NCBI GenBank assembly: GCA_012934845.2
Contig: WNNJ02002486.1
Location: forward strand, 1-64,000
DNA: 64,000 nucleotides
Source: Pomphorhynchus laevis
Lineage: Eukaryota > Acanthocephala > Palaeacanthocephala > Echinorhynchida > Pomphorhynchidae
Direction of reading: 5' to 3'
The stretch's first letter is position 1, and each line of letters begins with the position of its first letter. Of the stretch, positions 23,657-34,206 are shown piece after piece. The notes beneath the pieces are model-generated. The model had not been told where the DNA came from. It saw only the letters and a list, made by a program, of their open reading frames with translations, and searched no databases. The translations under genes and the position numbers were made by a program.

Positions 23657-24544
23657 GACCATTGTATATTTTTGATATGATGTAAATATAATATTTATAT
23701 TATAAGGCAGCATACATTTATTAAATAATAAAAAAGCATACATTTATTAAGTAATAAAGAAATACACATGCGTGCTACATTACAATGTATTATACATAAT
23801 ACATATACATATATATTTATACATATTATACATAATATGTATACATATTATACATAATACATATATGTATTATATATAGTGTAAATGCACCGAATGGATT
23901 AACGTATAATTCTGCTGTATTTTAACGCTTAGATCCAAGTATATTAAGAAGAAAATATGCTGGGATTAAATAAAATTTTTCAGCTTTTGTTATTTTTTAA
24001 ATACACCCAATTACAACACTGCATTCGATATACATGGATCATAGCCAACTTTTTTCACCCAATCAAAAATATACATGATATGTTCAGCTTTATATTTTAT
24101 TTCTTTTTTTTCGCAAATATCGAAACTGGGACTTAAATTAACACGTAAAGTAGATAAATACACTAAATCTATTAATTTATTTAATTTACGAACTTTAATT
24201 CGACTATCGTCAGAACAGAATCCTTGTTTAAATTGTATGAAAGCACCAAAAAACATTAACTTAGAAAGGATTAAAAATTTATCTAAAAATTAGAATGAAC
24301 AATTTTATTCTAACGATGAACACACTTTAGCGTTCTCGAAAATTTAATCAATTTGCTATGTATTTGTATTTGTTGCTGTTCATTAAATAATGAGTCCGAA
24401 ATATACCCCTGAATATTCTATTAGAGTGATTTACCTGTAATCTAAATCATTCGTTGATTAATGTAACTGCAAAAGCCTCGATTATTATGCTCATAATATG
24501 ATCATAATAACATATGAGCATATGTTATTATATGGCCATATATG
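23657..24544. other. Gene-free AT-rich stretch
   Basis: No gene supported. 23780-23880 is an alternating TATACATA/ATGTATA microsatellite-like run. Confidence 0.5.
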
Positions 24545-27094
24545 ATATGCAATATCGTTCGCTCTTATTGATTTCCTTAAGAATATACCCAAGTGCCATA
24601 AATTTTTTATCTTTGGTGATTTTAACATGCATTCATACAATTCCGCCCTCTCCAGTATTGCAACTTATGATAAATATACTATGTCGTTATGTAATTTATT
24701 GTATGATGAAATGTTGCTTATTCAACATGTTCATTTTGATACTCGTTTCTCCGCAGAATCATCCTCGAAGATTGACCTGCTGTTTACTAGACTTGAATAT
24801 GATATTTCTTCAATTGACAAAGAACCCCCAATTAGTTCAAGCGATCATGTGGTGGTCAAGTTTCTGATTCCTACTAATTCGACCGGATCAGACAGTGTAG
24901 AGATTGTTGAGAAGCGAGTACGGAAAGTTATCCCAGATAATGAGATAATTGAATATGCTAAAAGGATTTCTTTTGTAAGTAATGATGGTGATGTGGAGAG
25001 CATGTGGCAGTCTATCAAAAGTGGGGTAATTCAAGTCCTAGACGAATTTGCTCCCATGTGTGTATTTTCCAAGCGTAAGAGGTCTGATAAACCTCCGTGG
25101 TTTGATAGCGAACTAAAGCGTTGTATAAGGTTGAGAAATAAGGCGTGGAGTCTCTGTAGTAAGAGTGATGCTTTATATAGTGAGTACAAACTAATACGCA
25201 ATAAATGCAATCGCTTAAAATCAAAAAAGAGATACTTGTACGAGAATGATGTTGCTATGTCTTTAGGACACACACCCAAGCGATTTTGGAATTATGTTTG
25301 TCGATCAAGAGTATCTAATTCTAGTGTCCGACGCATTCATATCGGAAACGAATTAGTTGAAGACCCTATGAAAATTTCTGAGGCGTTCGCTGATGTGTTT
25401 GCACTATCGTTAAATAGGGATGATGCTTATCAAGTCAATATTTGTAATGGTTCATCAATCTGTCAGAGTCCATATATAATTATCACGATGGAGGAAGTTG
25501 AGATAGAGCTATCAAGGTTAGCTAAATGCGTGTCAGCTGGTCCTGACGATATCCCCACTTATATCCTTAAGCTCTTGAAATGTATCCTGTCATATCCGCT
25601 TTCCAAATTATTCAACGTTTCTCTCAATACGTCGATAATTCCAAATGATTGGAAATCGGCGATTGTGGTACCACTTCCGAAAACGAAAAATGCTTGCGAT
25701 GTTAGTGATTTTAGGCCCATAAGTTTAACATCTACTGTAAGTAAGGTACTTGAGAGAATTGTTCACAAAAGATTAATAAATGTATTGGGTTCAATAAACT
25801 ATTTGAGCGACTCTCAACACGGTTTTCGGCATGGCCGCTCATGTCTAACGAATACTTTATGTGCTCGTGAACAATGGGCTGACGCAATTTCATGTGGATT
25901 GGTTGTCGATGTCGTCTATTTGGATTTCTCCAAGGCATTTGATCGCGTTCCACATGCTGAATTAATAAGTATTCTCGAATCTATTGGTGTAGATTACTAT
26001 CTGACTCGTTGGATTGAGAACTTCTTGAGTGGTCGACAATTTTGTGTAAGAGTAGGTAATGCTTTTTCATCTAAACGCAGTGTTATACGTGGTGTACCTC
26101 AAGGAACGGTTCTCGGGCCATTATTATTTTGCATTTTTATCAACGAGTTGTTGAGATCGCTTAATGTACCATGAAGTTATGGAATGTGATCTCGACTGAA
26201 CGAGACTGTTTGTCATTGCAGCGTGACCTGGATTTAGTGTATGAATGGAGTCTTACTACAGGAGTATCATTAAACCTGGAAAAGTGTAAGAATATGAGAT
26301 TGGGTCGTGGACGCAAAGGATGTCATACCTACTTCATTGGTGTAAAAGAACTTGAGATAGTTTCGACTCATCGTGATCTTGGTATTTTGATCGATTCATC
26401 TTTAAAGACACGACATCATTACAACATTCAATTAGGCAAAGCTAGAAAAATGATGCACACTATCAAAAATTGCTTTCTGAAAATAAATCCATCGTCGTTC
26501 ATGGTGCTATTTAACTCGTTATTGAGACCAATACTTGAGTATTACTCTCCATCTTGCTTCCCATGTACACGGACTGAACTGAATGCTGTCGATGGAGTTC
26601 TTCGCCGTATTACCCGTTTATGTCCAGACTGTAAGTATTTACCTTATCGTGAGAGACTTAAAGTGATTGGCATATTTGACATGAAGGTGAGGTTAATGTT
26701 TATCGACTTGGTTGCAACGTGGAAATTATTGCACAAATTTGATGGATATCCTCGAAATATTATGGTGTGTCGTAATAATAGATCCAGGCGACATCATTCG
26801 ATGACAATTTTTAAACAGCATACTGGGAAACTATCGCCTGTCACAAGATTGTCAAGACGTGTAGTTAACGTGTGGAATAGTCTTCCTGAATACGTTGTTG
26901 CCTCCACAACGCTGACTTTATTTAAGAAGCGATTGCGAATATGTCTGGAACAGATCGATAATATGGAGAAGCTATCGTATCCCTGATTTTCTTAACTCTA
27001 TCAATTCTACATTTTGTTTAATTTTTATTTTATTTTTTCGTGAGCAGACTGAACAGCCATATAGGCTTTGTCTTGTATGTTATAATAATATGAC
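24545..27094 (+). mobile_element. LINE family F (CR1/Jockey-like), young but lacking the catalytic FADD box
   Basis: The frame is open from about 24550, upstream of its first ATG, reading FFIFGDFNM (endonuclease motif) and later SSSDHVVV. Reverse transcriptase blocks follow: LAKCVSAGPDDIPTYIL, DFRPISLTSTVSKVLERIVH, HGFRHGRSCLTNTL, VYLDFSKAFDRVPH and RGVPQGTVLGPLLFCIF. The first ORF ends at 26174. The rest continues in another frame from 26171 (KLWNVIS, HRDLGILIDSSLKTR, ... VVNVWNSLPEYVVASTTLTL) to 26986. Relatives have P-C-L-x-F-A-D-D-V-K-L-W at the junction; here P is followed almost directly by KLW, so about 22 bases with both catalytic aspartates are gone. The 5' end is truncated in the endonuclease. 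The 3' end has a hairpin and TATAATAATATG. Confidence 0.9.
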
Positions 27095-27199
27095 CATATT
27101 ATTATGCCGATATGATCATATGCTATTATATGCTTATATCGTCATTATGATATTACAAAAGCCTTGATTATTAAGCCTAGGTTACTATGCTCATTCAAC

Positions 27200-27510
27200 A
27201 GTCGTGTTTAGAAGGGAGCTAGGTGGGCCCTGAAATGGACCCAACATCTGCCACTAAGAGGGAGCGCTCTCGTACGTCTTTGGTGTATCTTGCAATCGTG
27301 GGATTAGTCTTTTTATCAAGAGTACGTTCCCCAGAGCAAAGTCTAATATTTCCGAAGCTCCTCACATTGAGATTATTGGCAATCGTCCACCCCGACTGGA
27401 TCATCATGCATGTTAGAGACCCGGAGTAGTTTGGTCGGAAGGTGACGCGTTCGTGTATGCTGGCGGGCTTTGATCCCACTGAATTACTGACAAGTAAATA
27501 AAGATGGTAA
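27200..27510 (+). mobile_element. 5'-truncated 3' end of a family C-like LINE with tRNA-like segment
   Basis: Matches the reversed 3' UTR at 30060-30245 (GTACGTTCCCCAGAGCAAAG versus GGACGTCCCCAGAGCAAAGG, in the same relative order) and then a tRNA-like segment at 27418-27480. It ends in AAATAAAGATGG. The short ORFs here are probably not host genes. Confidence 0.6.
27418..27480 (+). other. tRNA-like segment in LINE 3' UTR
   Basis: Contains a box A-like TAGTTTGGTCGGAAGG and a box B-like GGCTTTGATCCC with normal spacing. No convincing acceptor stem, so not called as a tRNA gene. Confidence 0.45.
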
Positions 27511-27861
27511 CTTCTTTAATATTTCTATGACGAAGTTTATGACTCTTTGATTTTTTGAACTTAACATTATCTTTTTTCATGCATGTATTATATTTAAGAA
27601 ATGTTTGATTATTATCAACAGTCGTGTATTTCGCTTTCTTAGTACCGCACGATTAAATATACTCATAAATCATCGTTCTTTTAAAGCAGATGTTATTATC
27701 AATCTTTTTATCCAACACAACCCTGGAAAACTTGAATATGATATCGAACCCTACGTCGTATATGCTAACATAATAGCTAAATGAAGATTGGGAAGGCAAT
27801 TTATACTAAATTTGAGCAACATTTATTTTATATTATAAATTGATTGTTCACTCATATTGGA
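27511..27861. other. Gene-free stretch
   Basis: Nothing supportable seen. Confidence 0.5.
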
Positions 27862-28002
27862 TTATTTATTAGTGGAGAGAGTGAAGAAAATATTTATTTA
27901 ATCTCGAATTTTCAATAGCCTACTGCTTTCATCATCAGGAGTAGGCAATTGAAAATTCGAGATTAAATAAATATTTTCTTCACTCTCTTCACTAATAAAT
28001 AA
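27862..28002. repeat. 141-bp near-perfect hairpin with hammerhead-like core
   Basis: Arms 27862-27924 and 27940-28002 (63 bp each, two mismatches) flank a 15-base loop. Read on the minus strand, the loop supplies CCTGATGATGAAAGC and the arm supplies GAAA 22 bases after CTGATGA, as in hammerhead motifs carried by Penelope-like elements. Confidence 0.8.
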
Positions 28003-28309
28003 ATTTGTTTTAATTAATACATTGAATAAGCAAAAATAAGCAAATAAATTTGAATACCTGGCAATAATCGTTAGACATTTAATAATGCTGATAATTTGAC
28101 TTAAATAGAAGTTATCATTATTCAACCTTATATTTTCGAATTTTGCTTAACCCTTATCTTTATGAACGACGAATATTTACTAAAAATCAATGCATCCTAG
28201 CAGTACATAAACTGTATAATCATACATTTATATCGGTTTAAACATTGTAATATTATATATAATAAGCATTACTTGCATTTGCTGTAGAGTGTTGGGGAGG
28301 TTTGTGCAT
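28003..28309. other. Gene-free stretch
   Basis: AT-rich; nothing supportable seen. Confidence 0.5.
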
Positions 28310-28713
28310 CTCTACATGGTTGAGTTTTTTCATATAGAAAACGTTTTAGTCCTTAATCAGCACGGATTTTGAGAGAGTTATTCAACTGTTTCAACTTTGC
28401 TCGATGATAATCTTGGACAGCGAATAAGGCATGCTCTACTGATACATACATTTAATTTTTAACTTTTCAAAAGCTTTTGATTGAGTAGATCATGGTCTAT
28501 TTCTTCAGAAACTTGTCAATACTGGACTCCCAAACCTACTTGTTGATTGGATTATAAAATTTCTTTGTGATCGTTGCTTTCGAGTACATGTCGATCGGTC
28601 ATCTTCTGTGTCTAGAGAATGCCGTCTTGGAGTACCTCAAGGTTCAGTTTTGGGTCCGCTTTTATTTAGCATTTATGTTAACGATTTGCCTGGGTGCATT
28701 CGCTCTCGATGAT
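28310..28713 (+). mobile_element. LINE family E, RT part (left piece)
   Basis: Broken frames give NQHGF, KFLCDRCFRVHVDRSSSVS and RLGVPQGSVLGPLLFSIYVN followed by DLPGCIRSR, the central reverse transcriptase up to just before the expected YADD. A reversed LINE is inserted at 28713/28714, and the matching 3' part of family E lies at 33074-33842. Confidence 0.75.
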
Positions 28714-29916
28714 TTTTTTTAATGGAAAAATTTATTTTAGTAAAAAATACAGTCGAGGTTACCCGCAAGTGGGCCCAAAAAAAGATAGTTTAATAATAAT
28801 TTTTTACGTCTAATTTCAGACACCAGGCGTTTGCTTTTGTTAGCGCTACACCTATACGTTGTCGCAGCGAACATACATTTTTGCCATAGGAGGGTGGATC
28901 GCTTACTGATGCGAGAGTTGCTAGTCTCTTGATGAAAGCACTTGCCTCCTTTGCTAGTCCGCCTGAGGTGGAAATTACGAACGGAATAAAGGTTCCTTTT
29001 TCGATTTCAATAATTCGCTCAATGTATTTATTCTTTTTTCTGTTTTCATTGTATTCAAATGATTGTGTAGGACTTCGACTTACGTACGACTGGGCAAATG
29101 GGTTAAATATTGTGACATCCAAAATGTCCGCTCAGTCTGTGAGTGCGTTAGTCCAGTGCAAGATAAATCGGCTCTTGATCGGGGATCTCGTGTTGTCGTT
29201 TGGTTTGAAAACTCGAATGTATCTGGAACGGTTTAAAGCATCGGTTCTGATTCTACATTCCGTAATACTTTACTGGCTTCGTCAATCAAGATATCTCTGA
29301 TTATATTATGTCGTACTATGGTCCGTCCTTTCCATTTGCACGACAGTAAGTGAGCTGTCGATTTAACTTCTCTGCATACACATGATGTTGATGTACAGCG
29401 CAAGTCCCATCCATATCTACATGCCATTCCCGCTTGTATTTCAAAATTATTTAAATAAAATCGTCTGTCATCGCTTACTCGAGCAGAGAGCCAAGATAAA
29501 GACCCTTTAATAGAGGCGTGTTCTACAGCGGTTTTCGATTTTTGATCTAATTCAGACATTATGTTGGTTAATTCACCCTGTTCTAAATCAGATTTTTCTG
29601 TTGTTATCTTCTTGAGTTATCTTCTTGTTAACTTCTTGAGTGGAAAATTATTAGCATTTTTCTATTATTAGTATCGACATTTTCTATTATTAGTATTATT
29701 AGTAATGCTCGTTAGCATTTAACATCTGTTTGTTACAAATATACGGGCTGTCTTGTTGAAAGTGTCGATAGTTACAATCTTTGCTTTTCGTAAAGAATTG
29801 ATCCTCTTATATTCATGTCCAGAAGGTTGCACATTTTGGCTGATCTTGACCATTCCATTTTAGCTATTTTTTGAGGATTTATTATTCCTAGGCCTCGATG
29901 ATAATAATAAATTATT
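28714..29916 (-). mobile_element. LINE C-terminal fragment with restriction-endonuclease-like domain, 16-bp target duplication
   Basis: Flanked by ATTCGCTCTCGATGAT at 28698-28713 and 29917-29932, with an A-run at its 3' end (the 28714 side). The minus strand reads GLGIINPQKIAKMEWSRSAK near 29870, KGSLSWLSARVSDDRRFYL, a Cys/His cluster (CTSTSCVCREVKSTAHLLSC) followed by RHNIIRD, and after a frame change DVTIFNPFAQSY and GTFIPFVISTSGGL. The CCHC-RHN-DV order resembles the C-terminal domain of LINEs with a restriction-like endonuclease (R2/NeSL/Hero-like); the exact clade is uncertain. An 85-bp foreign patch sits at 29693-29777. Confidence 0.75.
29693..29777 (+). repeat. 85-bp patch identical to LINE E sequence at 33074-33158
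   Basis: All 85 bases, from GTATTATTAGTAATGCTCG to GTCGATAGTTACAA, are identical at the two sites. At 33 kb they sit in the family E reading frame. Here they interrupt the reversed LINE. Upstream the motif TTCTATTATTAGTA is itself duplicated. Confidence 0.9.
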
Positions 29917-30070
29917 ATTCGCTCTCGATGATAATAATAATAAAGATTTTCTTAAATACAAAAATCGAGGAAAAACATGCAAATCAGAAAAACAGTCACT
30001 AAAAAATCGAAGTTAGTCAGTTCAATCGGTCATTTTCATCCGTCTTCAACTTCCGAACTACGGCCACAGA

Positions 30071-30135
30071 TCCAGGGGGATCTGAGCCCGCCAACCGATC
30101 CAACACGCCGCTTTCCGACTGAACCACCCGGGGTC
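30071..30135 (-). other. tRNA-like segment in family C 3' UTR
   Basis: On the minus strand GGGTGGTTCAGTCGGAAAGC (box A-like) and GGCTCAGATCCCC (box B-like) are spaced as in a tRNA gene. The same unit recurs at 27418-27480 in the same position relative to the LINE. No good acceptor stem was found. Confidence 0.5.
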
Positions 30136-30247
30136 TTTCACCCCCCCCCGAAGAATCCAATCGGCGCGGACTATGCTGGGTAAACGAGAGACGAGGAGCT
30201 TAAGAAACCTTAGCCTTTGCTCTGGGGACGTCCTCTTGAGAAGAAGA

Positions 30248-32394
30248 CTAATCCGCCGACCAGTTCACCGTAACGGTGAACCCCAGGTATTTTACTCGAC
30301 TTGTGAAGGTGGGAAGTGGTTCAGAGGCAAATATGGAGGATAGCGCAGAGAGTGCTAATCTCTTAAGTTTCTGCTTTGTTGCAGGGGTGCCATGAAAGAC
30401 AACCGCCTGCGATTTGGCGGAGTTCAAAATAAGGTTAGATATGGGTAACTGATCTTTTAATCTTAAAAAGAAACGGCTGATGTCAGAGACTACGTCTTTA
30501 CACCTGCGTCCAGTAAACAGGGCTGTGGTGTCATCAGCGTACACCACAAGACGTTGTTCGCGTTTAAATATTTTGAATAGATTAATGGAAGCAGCAAGAT
30601 ATAAGATGGGAGAAAGTGGGGATCCTTGAGGTACACCCGTAATAGGGTAGAACTGACGCGCATCAGGGTCGTCCTCATAGTAAAATCGCTTAGTGTACAG
30701 CAGGATCTCCACCCTGTTAACAATTCTCGCAGGCAACTCGAGGGACTGAGAGAAGAAATCACAAAGGGAATAAAGATGCGGTCAAATGCAGCAGAAAAAT
30801 CAAGGAAGACAGCCACAACTTGACGATGGCCATTATCCCGACAAAACTGCTCCACCTCACCAACTGCTGAATGGACCGAGCGACCTTTAACGAACCCATG
30901 AAAACCTGGAGGGATCAAATTATGCCTACTTAAATGGTCGCGGATTTTACGCGCAAGCGCTTTTTCGTAAATCGACACGAGGTCATTTTGAATCGAAATG
31001 GGTCGGAGATATTTAGGGCATGAGCAGGATTTTTTCTTAGGAATAAAAACACGCTTACTAATATTGATGCCTGCTACATCGGATGGGGAGGCTAAAAGCA
31101 TTGTGACGGCCACCTCTCTTCTCTGATCAGCTGTCAAAAGCTGACAGACCCGAGAAGAAAGTGGAGCGACGGATTTGGAGGTGCCCGGGAGTGGACCCCA
31201 GGAGTTAAGGATATCCGTAACAGATAGATCCCTACTCCTAAAGTTACACCAAGGCGGGATTGGTTGAGGTGATTGAGTGGCTCCATAGTTGTGTAGGGCT
31301 AGTGACTCCTCCAAAACTTTATCAAGGCCTACATTCCCTACCCAACCCAATGCCCTATCCTTCCAGCAAACAAACTTCTCTTTCTTGAAAAACTTCCAAA
31401 AGGAAGATTGAGAAGGATTAAGACGAGCAATACTCGTCCTATCCCTACTCAGCTGGAACCTATATCTAGTGCTCCAGTATTCATTCGAGAGAGCCTGTCT
31501 GGCGGAAACAGAGAGATTAGAGAGGTTAAGCAGTTTCGCTAGGACCTTGAGTTTTGTCGGAGTGGTATTGTATATACGGCCTTTATAGGTGGTCGATAAA
31601 ATCGCGGTGGCTTGCGAAAAGAGGTAGGTATTAAATTCGGTCAGACTCTCATTTCCTATTCTGGGAAAGAGTTGGATAGCCGCTTGAAAGAAGGCCACTC
31701 TGATTGGATCAAAGTGAAACCTTCTTCGAAGCAACATATCTTCCTCAATTCTCCAACGAATTAGGTCATGAGAGGTGGACAATTGCTGGCGCGACTGCTT
31801 TGTGCAGAGGGGTTTTAACAACCACCTCGAGTGAAGCAGTAAAATGTCGAGGATAGAATTTGTAGATGTGCAATGAAAGGTAGGGGAAGGTGGTTTGTGA
31901 ATAAGATAACCGTTCTTAGCTCTGCGAAGTGCTGCGTTGATCCAACGACCAGTTCTGTCGTTGAAGTCTCCAAGTATCAAGTCATAGCCGCTGTCAATAA
32001 TACCATCCAGGAGGTCACGGTTCTTGTGAATCTCCCCTGGACGAATGTAGATATTGGCTAGACTGAGGCGTTTACCGTTCTTACTGAGTGAAACTACTAA
32101 ACAAGACATGGCTGGACATGAATAGTTTAATAGGAGGGAGGATCTTAATGAGCACTTAACTAAGGTCAAGAGTCCTTGAGAAGAAGAGGAGTGAGGTGGG
32201 GTTATGTACGGAGTATAGTGGGAACAAATATGCTTTGGGATAAATCGAGTAATGTCCTGGGGGAGACGGATAGACCGCGTCTCCTGAAGGACTATAACAT
32301 CTGCATCTCTACCAGATAAAAGTCTAAGGGCAGAAGCACCTCCCGAATTCCACTGAAGGATATTCAGTGAAAAAGGCTCACGAGTACTCTGCAT
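30248..32394 (-). CDS. LINE family C ORF2: endonuclease and reverse transcriptase, frameshifted
   Basis: Endonuclease motifs: LNILQWNSGG, VIVLQETR, DLILGDFNDRTG and a TSHDLIRW end. Reverse transcriptase: RVFIPKKKSCSCPKYLRPIS, HGFVKGRSVHSAVGEVEQF, VAVFLDFSAAFDRI, then in the second frame GVPQGSPLSPILYL and RLVVYADDTTALF with intact catalytic aspartates. The frame changes between the AFDR and GVPQG boxes, near 30.7 kb. The product ends at YLGFTVTVNWSAD and a stop, which joins directly to 3' UTR sequence; relatives continue for several hundred residues. No RNase H domain is present. Confidence 0.85.
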
Positions 32395-32428
32395 TGTGTT
32401 GAGTTAGCTGGGTGGGATTACCTCATCC

Positions 32429-32956
32429 CTAGACAGAGCTAGGGGCGGAAGGGTTGCCCTTCCCTCTACTAACTCCGTCCAGGGTGGGCACTTGCCCACG
32501 GGCAATATCTTCATTTCCCGTGGTAGAGGCTTTCCTTGACTTGTCCTTGAGTAGTCTGCCTACCTTCAATGGAGGCACTGTGTGGGCCGAAGTCCGTCGT
32601 TTCTTTGACTCTGGAATAGTTGCTGGGGATATCATTGTAGAGGAATATAGCAGTGCGAACTGACTGTTGATTAGTTGCTGTATTTGCCCTAAGATAGCTT
32701 GCTTTTGAGCATCGAAAAGACGTATGATGTCCGTGTCAGACATCCTACCGCTGGTTTCAGCATAGCTAGCAGGAGTTTTAACTGTACGTGAAGAACAGAA
32801 TTTGAGACGATAGGCCTTAAAAGCCTCACATCTCCTGGACCAGGAGGGATGTGGACCAGAGCAGTTAACACATCGCGGGGTGGATGAACATTGTCCCCCG
32901 ATGTCGATACATTCTTTAGAGGAACAGTAGCCACAGATCTTCTCTGACTTACACAT
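32429..32956 (-). CDS. LINE family C ORF1 with zinc knuckles (partial)
   Basis: The visible part starts with a Cys/His-rich region: CGYCSSKECIDIGGQC, then CVNCSGPHPSWSRRCEAFK, resembling the CCHC zinc knuckles of gag-like ORF1 proteins in Jockey/I/R1-group LINEs. A Lys/Ser-rich tail follows. The reading frame changes upstream (32689-32979 overlaps in another frame and covers the same region), so the N-terminus is broken. It lies just upstream of ORF2, as expected. Confidence 0.7.
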   Translation of the reverse strand: MCKSEKICGYCSSKECIDIGGQCSSTPRCVNCSGPHPSWSRRCEAFKAYRLKFCSSRTVKTPASYAETSGRMSDTDIIRLFDAQKQAILGQIQQLINSQFALLYSSTMISPATIPESKKRRTSAHTVPPLKVGRLLKDKSRKASTTGNEDIARGQVPTLDGVSRGKGNPSAPSSV

Positions 32957-33073
32957 TGAGGCTTAGTGCCCCCATCCATGACAAAGATTGCAGTGGGGGA
33001 AGGTCATATCATCATTTTCAAGAATAATGAACTTTAAATTAAAACCCAGAAGTTTCAAAATGCAAACACATGT

Positions 33074-33842
33074 GTATTATTAGTAATGCTCGTTAGCATT
33101 TAACATCTGTTTGTTACAAATATACGGGCTGTCTTGTTGAAAGTGTCGATAGTTACAAAGATTTAGGAGTATGGGTTACTTCTAATTTAGCAACCAAAAA
33201 GCACACTGAGGAAACTTGTGCCAAATCCAATAAAATGATATGTATGATACGACGCGCGTTTATTCACGTTGATCCGACTGCTCTTCGGCCTCTATTTTAG
33301 CACATGTGTTGAGTAGACTTTTATATGCAGTCCGGTTGTATACCCACATTCTATGCATGAACATAAGAAATCAGAGAGGGTACTTCGCAGTGCAACAAAA
33401 CTAGCACCAACTTTGGCGTCGCTGCCTTATGAAGACAGACTAAGATCACTAGGAATTGAGACCGTCACATGGACCCGTCGATACCTTGATATGTGCCTGG
33501 TTTGGCATTTATTCCAACGTCCTCATCACCCTCTTCGGAGTAGGGTTCAATTACGTGATTTGAATGTTCTTTGAGGTCATTCTTTTACTATACGAAGAAG
33601 CAGGGTTCAGAAATTGAGCGTAATGCAATTTGGTTGAAGAATTGTTGAGCTTTGGAACAACCTTGATGTAGACACTGTTGGATGCAGTTCACTTAGTACT
33701 TCAAAAGAAGACTACGAATGGATTAGGCAATGATTCGTGTTGTATTTCCTTATTTTAATAACTAATTAATTTATTCGCGAACTTATTGTGAGCCAACTAT
33801 TTGAGCTAATGCTAGTATGTTTTTGAATGTATAATAATATAA
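33074..33842 (+). mobile_element. LINE family E, 3' part
   Basis: Continues the element interrupted at 28713: YKDLGVWVTSNLATKKHTEE (from about 33152), MICMIRRAF, then RVLRSATKLAPTLASLPYED and WTRRYLDMCLVWHLF at 33353-33574, and RIVELWNNLDVDTVG near 33640. It ends with TGTATAATAATATAATG near 33830. Several stops and frame changes are present. Confidence 0.75.
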
Positions 33843-34206
33843 TGTTAAAATAATATTAATATTTGAGTTTAATATCTTTATTTAAACATTATAAGTGAAA
33901 ATGTTTTAATTAACTTTAGACACAATAACACCAAGCAAGATATCGGCACCCCACTCTTAGCAAGGGAATTCGACATTCTAATCGTAATCCTTATAAGGAG
34001 GGCATTGGAACTATCTTAGATATCTGCATGCTTACATTATATACTAAACACCGGTATTTGTATTAGATGAATTATATTTACACATGTAATAATGTTAATT
34101 TACATAACGCGGAAACAACGTTCAAAATTTACAATTAATGTAAAACTTAAGCACATAATTTCGTACTACGATGTTAGCTTTGTCTTTGATAAACTGTAGA
34201 TAATTA

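Larger units (their letters stand above)
29933..33060 (-). mobile_element. LINE family C (I/R1/Jockey-like) with ORF1, ORF2 and 3' UTR
   Basis: Reads right to left: ORF1 (32429-32956), ORF2 (32394 down to 30248 with one frame change near 30.7 kb), then a 3' UTR with a tRNA-like segment and a TTATTATTATTATC tail at 29933-29945. Composition is richer in G+C than the surroundings and the frames are mostly open, so it looks young. ORF2 ends right after the YLGFTV block, so everything C-terminal to that is missing. Confidence 0.88.

Noticed and set aside
24627-26174. 515-residue ORF starting at the ATG at 24627 as a complete protein
   Set aside because: The frame is open upstream with endonuclease sequence (FFIFGDFN), and the end is created by a deletion; it is a LINE fragment.
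30071-30135. Functional tRNA gene
   Set aside because: Box A and B resemble tRNA promoters, but I could not form an acceptor stem, and the segment is part of a LINE 3' UTR repeated at 27.4 kb.
30248-32394. 634-residue ORF as a host endonuclease gene
   Set aside because: Endonuclease plus reverse transcriptase motifs and an upstream zinc-knuckle ORF identify a LINE.
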